The notes under the pieces: generated by a model
The model's database searches: none
What the model was told of the DNA's origin: nothing
Seen by the model: only the letters and a program-made list of their open reading frames with translations
NCBI GenBank assembly: GCA_023399105.1
Contig: JAEWQT010000336.1
Span: 1-5,241 of the forward strand
DNA: 5,241 nucleotides
DNA from: Pseudomonadota bacterium
Lineage (GTDB): Bacteria; Pseudomonadota; Gammaproteobacteria; Pseudomonadales; Oceanobacteraceae
Direction: 5' to 3'
Shown: positions 1 through 5,066 of the stretch, in pieces
Layout of the letters: the number at the start of each line of letters is the position of its first letter
Position numbering within the stretch: position 1 is the stretch's first letter
Translations under genes and position numbers: made by a program

Positions 1-164
1 CGAAAGCGGCTGAAACCGACAAACCGAAAAAGAAAAAGCCCAAGCCGAGCAAGCGTCAAAAGCTGAACGCCAAGAAAAAAGCCGACGGCAAAGCGAAAAA
101 GCCCGGCAAGAAAAAAGCCGCAAAAAAAACGGCGAAAAAGTCCACCAAAAACGCCGCTGATTAA
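1..164 (+). CDS. rnr: Ribonuclease R, C-terminal basic tail (partial)
   Basis: Only the last 53 codons are present, in the frame whose first full codon starts at position 3 and whose TAA stop is at 162-164. About 23 of the 53 residues are lysine, with Ala, Pro and Gly between them, so this is a low-complexity basic tail and not a folded domain. RNase R, a processive 3'-5' exoribonuclease of the RNB family, ends in such a Lys-rich extension after its S1 domain. In gammaproteobacteria rnr is commonly followed directly by rlmB, as here with a 24-nt gap. The catalytic domains lie outside the window, so the name depends on tail composition and gene order. Another protein with a Lys-rich tail cannot be excluded from this fragment. 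Confidence 0.72.
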   Translation, partial: KAAETDKPKKKKPKPSKRQKLNAKKKADGKAKKPGKKKAAKKTAKKSTKNAAD

Positions 165-169
165 GCGGC
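153..169 (+). other. Short hairpin enclosing the rnr stop codon
   Basis: GCCGCT (153-158) and AGCGGC (164-169) are perfect inverted complements around a 5-nt loop, GATTA. The TAA stop (162-164) sits in the loop and the first base of the 3' arm. No T-run follows, so this is not a standard intrinsic terminator. It lies in the short rnr-rlmB gap, just before the rlmB ribosome binding site. Confidence 0.4.
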
Positions 170-188
170 AGTAATAAGGTTAAGCAAC

Positions 189-932
189 ATGAAACTGGAA
201 GCGGTTTACGGTTTACACGCCGTAACCACCTTGCTACAGCGCAACCCGGAACAGGTGATTGAGCTGTGGATTATGCAGGGGCGTCACGATGCCCGGATGC
301 AGCGGGTGCTGGAACTGGCGCAAGAGCAGCAGCTGGATGTCCGTGAGGCCGACAAAGGCCTGATGAACCAGAAAGCCGATGAAGGTAACCATCAGGGTGT
401 GATTGCCTGGCGCAAGCCGGTGCAGCACAAAACTGAAAAACACCTGCCGGATATTCTTGATGCCATCAGTGGCACGCCGCTGATTCTGATTCTGGACGGC
501 GTTACCGACCCGCATAACCTCGGCGCTTGCCTGCGCACCGCCGATGCCGCCGGGGTACAGCTGGTGATTGCACCGAAAGACAAATCCGCCCCGCTGAATG
601 CGACCGCTGCCAAGGTTGCCTGTGGAGCGGCCGAAGCCGTACCCTACATTCAGGTAACCAACCTGGCCCGCACCATGAAAGAGCTGCAGCAGCGCGGCAT
701 CTGGATTGTCGGCACCGCCGGTGAAGCCGAACGCAGCATTTATCAGCAGGATATGAAAGGTCCGATGGCGCTGGTGATGGGTGCCGAAGGCAGCGGTATG
801 CGCCGTTTAACCCGCGAACACTGCGATTATCTGGTCAACATCCCCATGGCCGGTGAAGTCAGTTCGGTCAACGTATCGGTAGCCACCGGTATCTGTTTGT
901 TTGAAGCGGTACGGCAGCGCAGCGGGGTATAA
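189..932 (+). CDS. rlmB: 23S rRNA (guanosine(2251)-2'-O)-methyltransferase RlmB
   Basis: This 247-residue protein is a SpoU/TrmH-class (SPOUT) methyltransferase. The family uses S-adenosylmethionine to 2'-O-methylate G2251 in the peptidyl-transferase P loop of 23S rRNA. Residues 5-80 or so match the N-terminal RNA-binding domain, beginning YGLHAV. The catalytic domain covers about 98-240 and shows all three SpoU motifs: motif 1 [12 protein letters not shown] with Asn110 and Arg116, motif 2 [11 protein letters not shown] with Glu200, and motif 3 [15 protein letters not shown] with Asn228. These form the trefoil-knot cofactor site. The length is close to the roughly 243 residues of E. coli RlmB. 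The ATG at 189 has a TAAGG Shine-Dalgarno at 175-179. It follows rnr by 24 nt, so co-transcription is likely. Nothing appears missing. Confidence 0.96.
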   Translation: MKLEAVYGLHAVTTLLQRNPEQVIELWIMQGRHDARMQRVLELAQEQQLDVREADKGLMNQKADEGNHQGVIAWRKPVQHKTEKHLPDILDAISGTPLILILDGVTDPHNLGACLRTADAAGVQLVIAPKDKSAPLNATAAKVACGAAEAVPYIQVTNLARTMKELQQRGIWIVGTAGEAERSIYQQDMKGPMALVMGAEGSGMRRLTREHCDYLVNIPMAGEVSSVNVSVATGICLFEAVRQRSGV

Positions 933-942
933 CCCGCTGTGC
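917..942 (+). other. Strong hairpin enclosing the rlmB stop codon
   Basis: GCGCAGCGGG (917-926) pairs with CCCGCTGTGC (933-942) over 10 positions, nine Watson-Crick and one G-U. The 6-nt loop is GTATAA, which contains the TAA stop (930-932). The next bases are AAGCAAAA, so there is no U-tract and it does not look like a classical Rho-independent terminator. It could protect the mRNA 3' end, pause RNA polymerase, or mark a processing point. Confidence 0.55.
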
Positions 943-947
943 AAGCA

Positions 948-994
948 AAACGCTCGCTACGCGAACGGGCTAAACGCACGCTACGCTTGACGGG
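948..994. repeat. Imperfect tandem direct repeat, about 24 bp, two copies
   Basis: Positions 948-969 and 972-994 are near copies. Both start AAACGC, share CGCTACGC in the middle and end ACGGG; they differ by a T/A substitution and a short indel near the middle. The second copy runs into the large inverted repeat at 983-1040. The arrangement resembles a REP-type intergenic repeat cluster after rlmB. Whether other copies exist in the genome cannot be seen from this window. Confidence 0.55.
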
Positions 995-1040
995 AGATGG
1001 GAGAAGCAAAAAAATCGCATTAGCGTCTCCCGTTAAGCGT
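983..1040. repeat. REP-like inverted repeat, 17-pair stem
   Basis: ACGCTTGACGGGAGATG (983-999) pairs with CGTCTCCCGTTAAGCGT (1024-1040). Fifteen pairs are Watson-Crick and two are G-U or U-G. The 24-nt interior is A-rich and repeats GGGAGA just inside the left arm. No T-run follows either arm, so it is a poor intrinsic terminator, although it lies between rlmB and the ahpC promoter and could insulate them. The OxyR-like site begins 5 bp further on. Confidence 0.6.
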
Positions 1041-1044
1041 TCCA

Positions 1045-1081
1045 ATAGCCTCCCCCTATGTGACCCTTTAATAAGATCAAT
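1045..1081 (+). promoter_or_regulatory. Candidate OxyR operator upstream of ahpC
   Basis: The OxyR recognition pattern is four tetrads, ATAG-N7-CTAT-N7-ATAG-N7-CTAT. Here ATAG is at 1045-1048 and CTAT at 1056-1059 with exactly 7 bp between them. In the same register are TTTA (1067-1070, poor match) and CAAT (1078-1081, three of four). In total 12 of 16 defined bases match, with one perfect half. The site ends directly against the proposed -35 box, the position expected for an OxyR-activated promoter. OxyR control of ahpCF is established in enterobacteria; here it is inferred from the site. Confidence 0.6.
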
Positions 1082-1110
1082 TTAACCAATCACGCCCCGC
1101 CCCCTATTAT
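1082..1110 (+). promoter_or_regulatory. Sigma70-type promoter of ahpC
   Basis: A -35 element TTAACC (1082-1087, four of six to consensus) and a -10 element TATTAT (1105-1110, five of six) are separated by exactly 17 bp. Transcription would start near 1117, leaving an untranslated leader of about 30 nt before the ahpC ATG. The weak -35 directly downstream of an OxyR-like site fits an activator-dependent promoter. Confidence 0.62.
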
Positions 1111-1147
1111 GACCCTCGTTCCCAACACAAACCTATGGAGCGAGACC

Positions 1148-1705
1148 ATGATCAACACTGAAATCAAACCGTTCAAAGCCACCGCATTCAAAGATGGGCA
1201 GTTCGTCGACATCACTGAAGCCGATGTGAAAGGCAAGTGGTCCGTATTCTTCTTTTACCCGGCCGACTTCACCTTCGTGTGCCCGACCGAACTGGGTGAC
1301 CTGGCGGACAAATACGAAGAACTGCAGAAACTGGGCGTAGAAGTATTCTCTGTGTCTACCGACACCCACTTCTGCCACAAAGCCTGGCACGACAGCTCTG
1401 ACACCATCGGCAAGATCAAGTACTACATGGTGGGCGACCAGACCGGCACCATCACCAACAACTTCGGTGTGATGCGTGAAGGTCAGGGCCTGGCCGACCG
1501 CGCGACCTTCCTGATCGACCCGCAGGGTGTGATTCAGGCCATGGAAATCACTGCAGAAGGTATTGGCCGTGACGCCGACGACCTGATGCGCAAAGTGAAA
1601 GCCGCTCAGTACGTGGCTTCTCACCCGGGTGAAGTGTGCCCGGCTAAGTGGAAAGAAGGTGAAGCGACGTTAGCCCCATCACTGGACCTGGTCGGCAAAA
1701 TCTGA
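1148..1705 (+). CDS. ahpC: Alkyl hydroperoxide reductase subunit C (AhpC peroxiredoxin)
   Basis: This 185-residue protein is a typical 2-Cys peroxiredoxin of the Prx1/AhpC group. It reduces H2O2, organic hydroperoxides and peroxynitrite in the cytoplasm and is re-reduced by AhpF. The peroxidatic site is [11 protein letters not shown] with Cys45. Thr42 and Arg118 (in LADRATF) complete the PxxxT/SxxC...R site. The resolving cysteine is Cys164 in GEVCPAKW. The C-terminus LVGKI matches enterobacterial AhpC. I chose the ATG at 1148, not the in-frame one at 1109, because GGAG at 1137-1140 is 7 nt upstream, the protein then starts [10 protein letters not shown] like known AhpC, and 1109 lies inside the proposed -10 box. 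A further cysteine, Cys76 in THFCHKAW, stands where E. coli has Thr. ahpF follows after 230 nt. Confidence 0.97.
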   Translation: MINTEIKPFKATAFKDGQFVDITEADVKGKWSVFFFYPADFTFVCPTELGDLADKYEELQKLGVEVFSVSTDTHFCHKAWHDSSDTIGKIKYYMVGDQTGTITNNFGVMREGQGLADRATFLIDPQGVIQAMEITAEGIGRDADDLMRKVKAAQYVASHPGEVCPAKWKEGEATLAPSLDLVGKI

Positions 1706-1736
1706 TCGAAGCTGGCTACGTTGGCATCGCGTTGTT

Positions 1737-1794
1737 AAAAGCCGATTCAGAATGCTCACTTAGTTCACTAAGCTCCGCTTCTTCCTCGGCTTTT
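1737..1794. repeat. Nested inverted repeats in the ahpC-ahpF gap
   Basis: AAAAGCCGA (1737-1745) is perfectly complementary to TCGGCTTTT (1786-1794), enclosing 40 nt. Inside is a smaller hairpin, CTTAG-TTCA-CTAAG (1759-1772). The right arm supplies a short T-run, but the loop is too large for a convincing terminator. A second near-copy of the right arm, TCGGCTTTGCC (1835-1845), could pair with the same left arm. A third hairpin lies at 1886-1904, GGCTCCGG-TTT-CCGGTGCC with one T-T mismatch, 31 nt before ahpF. These may set the ahpC:ahpF ratio by pausing or mRNA processing. I see no good second promoter for ahpF and no gene in 1706-1935. Confidence 0.5.
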
Positions 1795-1935
1795 GCCTAG
1801 CGCTGCCGGCCTCGCCAACGCTTCGGGCCGCGAGTCGGCTTTGCCAAATAGCTAGATCGAATAGCTTGAACCAATCGCAATACCCGGCTCCGGTTTCCGG
1901 TGCCACTTTAAAACATTCAATCGGACGGTAATCCC

Positions 1936-3489
1936 ATGCTTGATGCAAATATGAAACAACAATTAGGCACCTACCTGAACAATCTGCGTAATCCGATTGA
2001 ACTGAAGGTGTCTGTTAACGATTCACCCAAGTCGAAAGAACTGGAAGAACTGGCGCAGGAAATTGCCCAGTTAAATGACAAAATTTCTCTGACCACGACC
2101 CGCGATGCGATCGACGGTCGTAGTCCGGTGATGACCATTGCCAAAACCGGCAGTGATGCCCGTGTTGCCTTCGCCGGTGTGCCGATGGGGCACGAATTTA
2201 CCTCGTTGGTATTGGCCCTGTTGCAGGCGGGCAGTCACCCGTCGAAAGAAGATCAGGCGTTGCAGGAGCAGGCGAAATCGCTTACCCGTGCGCTGAATTT
2301 TGAAGTCTATGTGTCGCTGTCGTGCCACAACTGCCCGGACGTGGTGCAGGCGGTGAATTTAATGGCGGCGCTGAATCCGAATATTAAAGCCACCATGATT
2401 GATGGCGGCGTTTTTCCGGATGAAGTGAAAGCCCGCAACATTATGGCGGTGCCCGCGGTGTTCCTGAATGGCGAGCCCTTTGCCAACGGCAAAATGACGC
2501 TGGCGGAAATTCTGAATAAAGTCGATGACGACGCCGATGCCAAAGCGGCGGCGGCACTGGCCGACAAAGATCCGTTCGATGTGCTGGTGGTCGGCGGTGG
2601 CCCGGCGGGTGCGTCAGCGGCAATTTATGCGGCGCGTAAAGGCATCCGTACTGGTCTGGTGGCCGAGCGTTTTGGTGGTCAGGTGTCGGATACCGTTGGC
2701 ATCGAAAACTTTATTTCGGTGCCTTACACCGAAGGTCCGAAGCTGGTCGCACATTTAGAAGAACACGTTAAAGAATACGACGTGGATGTGATGAAAGCGC
2801 AGAAGGCCGTAGCGTTGCGCAAAACCGACGCCGGTTTAACCGAAGTGGAATTAGCCAATGGCGCGGTATTGGCGAGTAAATCCGTGATTCTGGCCACCGG
2901 TGCGCGCTGGCGCGAAATGAACGTACCGGGCGAGCAGGAATACAAAGCCAAAGGTGTGTGTTTCTGCCCGCACTGCGATGGTCCGCTGTTTAAAGGCAAA
3001 AAAGTCGCAGTGATTGGTGGTGGGAACTCCGGTATCGAAGCGGCGATCGAGCTGGCTGGCATTGTTGAGCATGTCACCGTGCTGGAATTTTCCGACACGC
3101 TGCGCGCCGATGCGGTACTGGTTAAAAAGGCTGAAGCCACGGCCAACATCGACATTATTAAAATGGCGATGACCACCGAAGTATTGGGCGATGGCGAGCG
3201 CGTGGTTGGCATTAAATACAAAGACCGCCGCACCGATGAAACTCATGTGATCGAACTGGCGGGTATTTTCGTGCAGATCGGTCTGGTGCCGAACAGCGAA
3301 TTTCTGCGCGATACGCTGGCCTTAACCGAGCGTGGTGAAATTGTGGTGGATGCCCACGGCGCGACCTCCATGCCGGGTGTATTTGCCGCCGGTGATGTGA
3401 CCAACACACCGTACAAGCAGATCATTATTTCCATGGGCTCAGGTGCTACCGCTGCACTCGGTGCCTTCGACTACCTGATCCGCCGCTGA
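1936..3489 (+). CDS. ahpF: Alkyl hydroperoxide reductase subunit F (NADH:peroxiredoxin reductase)
   Basis: This 517-residue flavoprotein compares with 521 in E. coli. It transfers electrons from NADH through FAD and two disulfides to AhpC. The N-terminal tandem thioredoxin-fold domain (about 1-200) carries the AhpC-reducing CHNC motif, Cys130/Cys133. The thioredoxin-reductase-like part follows: the FAD-binding GGGPAG (220-225), ATGA (320-323), the NADH-binding GGGNSG (361-366), the redox-active CPHC (Cys344/Cys347) and the FAD-contacting GDVTN (486-490). The start MLDANMK closely matches known AhpF starts and supports the ATG at 1936; GGACGG at 1923-1928 is a modest ribosome binding site. Cys342 adds a third cysteine beside CPHC (VCFCPHC). 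It probably shares the ahpC transcript. Confidence 0.97.
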   Translation: MLDANMKQQLGTYLNNLRNPIELKVSVNDSPKSKELEELAQEIAQLNDKISLTTTRDAIDGRSPVMTIAKTGSDARVAFAGVPMGHEFTSLVLALLQAGSHPSKEDQALQEQAKSLTRALNFEVYVSLSCHNCPDVVQAVNLMAALNPNIKATMIDGGVFPDEVKARNIMAVPAVFLNGEPFANGKMTLAEILNKVDDDADAKAAAALADKDPFDVLVVGGGPAGASAAIYAARKGIRTGLVAERFGGQVSDTVGIENFISVPYTEGPKLVAHLEEHVKEYDVDVMKAQKAVALRKTDAGLTEVELANGAVLASKSVILATGARWREMNVPGEQEYKAKGVCFCPHCDGPLFKGKKVAVIGGGNSGIEAAIELAGIVEHVTVLEFSDTLRADAVLVKKAEATANIDIIKMAMTTEVLGDGERVVGIKYKDRRTDETHVIELAGIFVQIGLVPNSEFLRDTLALTERGEIVVDAHGATSMPGVFAAGDVTNTPYKQIIISMGSGATAALGAFDYLIRR

Positions 3490-3498
3490 GGCGGATCA
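3476..3498 (+). terminator. Hairpin enclosing the ahpF stop codon, weak terminator candidate
   Basis: TGATCCGCC (3476-3484) and GGCGGATCA (3490-3498) form a perfect 9-bp stem. The 5-nt loop GCTGA contains the TGA stop (3487-3489). The following bases, TCCCCTTT, are only partly T-rich, so termination would be inefficient at best. The strong terminator lies about 215 nt further on. Confidence 0.5.
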
Positions 3499-3519
3499 TC
3501 CCCTTTCCAACAGCACCCT

Positions 3520-3691
3520 AGGGGGCCAGTGAATAACTCTGCACAGCTCTGCGCGAGTTTTCCGGGTTGCAGAGCAAGGCGGCGAATGCAGAGAATGACG
3601 AGTCCTTTTCAAATTCGCCAACACCGCTATGCGGGCCGGAAAGCCGCGCCCTGCAATGCAGAGCGTGCACTGAGTTGTTCATAGGCCCCCT
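3520..3691. repeat. 172-bp element with long terminal inverted repeats (MITE-like or structured RNA)
   Basis: The left end (3520-3552, starting AGGGGGCC) and the complement of the right end (3658-3691) align over about 31 positions with three mismatches and two small indels. The stem continues inward: GCGAGTTTTCCGG (3553-3565) pairs with 3636-3649 after an 8-nt right-hand bulge (3650-3657). GGCGAAT (3581-3587) pairs perfectly with ATTCGCC (3613-3619) near the apex. The hexamer GCAGAG or its complement CTCTGC occurs five times. CCTA flanks the element at 3517-3520 and 3692-3695, a possible short target duplication, though the right copy is offset by one base. There is no convincing ORF or transposase inside. 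It could be a non-autonomous insertion or a structured 3' UTR/small RNA. Confidence 0.6.
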
Positions 3692-3719
3692 CCTATCCTT
3701 GTTGGGAACTTTCCGGCCC
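3633..3719 (+). other. Alternative pairing that would disrupt the downstream terminator
   Basis: GGGCCGGAAAG (3633-3643) is perfectly complementary over 11 bases to CTTTCCGGCCC (3709-3719). The second segment covers seven bases of the terminator's 5' arm (3713-3721), so the two structures exclude each other. Part of 3633-3643 can also pair with TTTCCGG at 3559-3565 inside the palindromic element. The layout is like an antiterminator/terminator switch. Function is inferred only. Confidence 0.35.
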
Positions 3720-3751
3720 GGTGGTGATGACGTCCCCGGGCCGGCTTTTTT
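3713..3751 (+). terminator. Strong Rho-independent terminator
   Basis: CCGGCCCGG (3713-3721) pairs perfectly with CCGGGCCGG (3736-3744) across a 14-nt loop. One base later come six T residues (3746-3751). The polarity serves the plus strand, so this is the most likely end of the ahpC-ahpF transcript or of a small RNA from 3520-3700. On the minus strand no T-run follows the stem. Confidence 0.88.
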
Positions 3752-3887
3752 ATCGGAATCGTACTCAGCTGCGGACACTATCATCGTTACGCAGGTGATC
3801 TGTCAGGGCATCGCAACTGTTGGCCCAATCGTTCAGCCATGCCGGTATGCTGGGTGACTGTTTATTTCAGGATCGGGTGGGGTTGTC

Positions 3888-3921
3888 ACCGGCGAGTACT
3901 GGCGTAAGTACCGGCGTAAGT
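3888..3921. repeat. 12-bp tandem repeat upstream of the lipoprotein gene
   Basis: ACTGGCGTAAGT (3898-3909) and ACCGGCGTAAGT (3910-3921) are adjacent copies with one difference. A shortened copy, ACCGGCGAGT, precedes them at 3888-3897, and CCGGC follows at 3923-3927. The rest of 3752-3989 holds no gene I can support, and no promoter with both boxes well placed. Confidence 0.6.
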
Positions 3922-3989
3922 TCCGGCCCTTGCCGGCACCGGCCTCGCTGTGGCAGCCTGCTGTGCTCGTATAACAGGGAATTGGCAGT

Positions 3990-5066
3990 ATGAAATGGCA
4001 GGTATGGCTGACGGGCGTGCTGGTGGTGTTATTGTCCGGCTGTGGCGGTGATACGCCGGCCGCTGGTCTGAACGAACAGGAGCAGGAGCAGGAGCAGGAG
4101 CTTCGTAGCTGGCTGGATAGCCGGACAACAGACGTGCCGTTTACCCTGTTGCTGGCTTCGCAGTCCGGTGCGCAGTTCCGGCACAGCACCGGCAATTCAA
4201 CCGCCGATACGCAGTATGAATCGGCCTCCACCTCCAAGCTGGTGACGGCGGTGGTGATTCTCGATCTGGTCGAGGACGGCGTGCTCAGCCTGAGCGATCA
4301 CCCACAGGACCATATCAGCGGCTGGCCTGGAACCGGTTTGCTCGCAGAAATCACGTTGCAGCAGTTGCTCAATTTTACCTCGGGCTTAACAACCGAAGCG
4401 CCGTGCCAGAACTTCCCCAACGCCGGCTTCGCCAACTGCGTACTGCGCATTGCCGAGCTCAACGATAATCCGCCCACCCCCGGCACGGAATACCATTACG
4501 GCTCACCGCATCTGCAGGTGGCCGGGTTAATGGCGCTGAATGCGGCCATCGCCGCTGGTCGTCTGGATGCCGGTTCCGGCTGGGGCGATCTGTTTGCGAA
4601 TTTCAAAACAGCCTATGGACTGTTCAGTGCATCGGCCTACGACCTGCCGTCGGCGAATAATCCCCGCCTGGCTGGCGGTATGCACTGGACCGGTACCGAT
4701 ATGATGGCGTTTCTGCAGGCGCTGGCCACCGGAGCGATTCTGGAAGCGGAAACCTGGGAGGAGATGCGAACCGCGCTGGCAGCAGAGGTGGATATCACCA
4801 GCTCGCCGGCCGCCGATCTGAATCTGAGCTGGGGGTACGGTTATGGCCTGTGGCTGGAAACCTGTACCGGCACTCATACCGGCTGCGTCAGTTCGCGTAT
4901 TTCCAGCCCCGGTGCATACGGCGCCTATCCGTTCATCGACGTTGAGCGGCAATACTGGGGGCTGCTGGCCCGGCAGGGCGCGCTGGGGACGTTCAATAAA
5001 GGCTATGAGCTGATGAACGCCGCCCGTCCATTATTGGATAACTGGGCGGCGCTGGCGGCGGATTAA
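3990..5066 (+). CDS. Beta-lactamase-family serine hydrolase, predicted lipoprotein
   Basis: This 358-residue protein starts with a lipoprotein signal: Lys2, a hydrophobic run, then the lipobox LSGC with Cys18. Gly at +2 suggests the outer membrane. An acidic Glu-Gln linker (29-37) follows. The catalytic domain (about 45-350) fits the penicillin-binding-like serine hydrolase family (PF00144): STSK with Ser80 and Lys83 is the SxxK nucleophile/base pair, LNFTSGL (127-133) matches the usual HTSGL block, and HYGSPHLQVAG (169-179) holds the Tyr170 box as YGS instead of YSN. RLAGGMHWTGTDM (226-238) and SSPGAYGAYPFID (305-317) match later conserved blocks. Cys139/Cys150 and Cys292/Cys299 could form disulfides. 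No classical KTG triad is visible, so esterase, amidase or peptidase activity is likelier than beta-lactamase. AGGGA (3976-3980) is a good ribosome binding site. The substrate is unknown. Confidence 0.88.
   Translation: MKWQVWLTGVLVVLLSGCGGDTPAAGLNEQEQEQEQELRSWLDSRTTDVPFTLLLASQSGAQFRHSTGNSTADTQYESASTSKLVTAVVILDLVEDGVLSLSDHPQDHISGWPGTGLLAEITLQQLLNFTSGLTTEAPCQNFPNAGFANCVLRIAELNDNPPTPGTEYHYGSPHLQVAGLMALNAAIAAGRLDAGSGWGDLFANFKTAYGLFSASAYDLPSANNPRLAGGMHWTGTDMMAFLQALATGAILEAETWEEMRTALAAEVDITSSPAADLNLSWGYGYGLWLETCTGTHTGCVSSRISSPGAYGAYPFIDVERQYWGLLARQGALGTFNKGYELMNAARPLLDNWAALAAD
4074..4100 (+). repeat. In-frame hexanucleotide repeat coding for Glu-Gln
   Basis: GAACAG followed by three GAGCAG units and a final GAG encodes EQEQEQEQE, residues 29-37 of the lipoprotein hydrolase. 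It lies 11 residues after the lipidated cysteine. A 6-bp unit can gain or lose copies without a frameshift, so slippage would change only the tether length. Confidence 0.85.

Noticed and set aside
1109..1147. Upstream in-frame ATG for ahpC adding 13 residues
   Set aside because: It lies inside the proposed -10 box, has no ribosome binding site, and known AhpC proteins begin at the equivalent of the 1148 ATG, which has GGAG 7 nt upstream.
1760..1948. Minus-strand frame of 62 codons across the ahpC-ahpF spacer
   Set aside because: It overlaps the ahpF start and the hairpins, and its Arg/Lys/Ala-rich composition is what translated GC-rich repeats give.
3518..3784. Open frame of 88 codons on the minus strand
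   Set aside because: It is mostly the complement of the palindromic element and terminator; the open frame is explained by the structured repeat.
3567..3857. Open frame of 96 codons on the plus strand
   Set aside because: It runs through the inverted repeat and the intrinsic terminator, has no clear ribosome binding site and resembles no protein family I know.
3765..3863. Minus-strand frame ending WLNDWANSCDALTDHLRNDDSVRS, possibly a decayed gene end
   Set aside because: Only about 33 codons are open, with no start signal, and upstream continuation needs a frameshift into repeat DNA. It could be a remnant but is not supportable.
3888..3921. CRISPR-like repeat
   Set aside because: The 12-bp units are directly adjacent with no spacers, so it is a simple tandem repeat.
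3970..3975. TATAAC as a -10 box for the hydrolase gene
   Set aside because: It adjoins the ribosome binding site at 3976-3980, would leave almost no leader, and has no -35 at a proper distance.
3833..4237. Minus-strand frame of 134 codons opposite the lipoprotein start
   Set aside because: Its Ser-Cys repeats are the antisense of the Glu-Gln repeat in the well-supported plus-strand gene.
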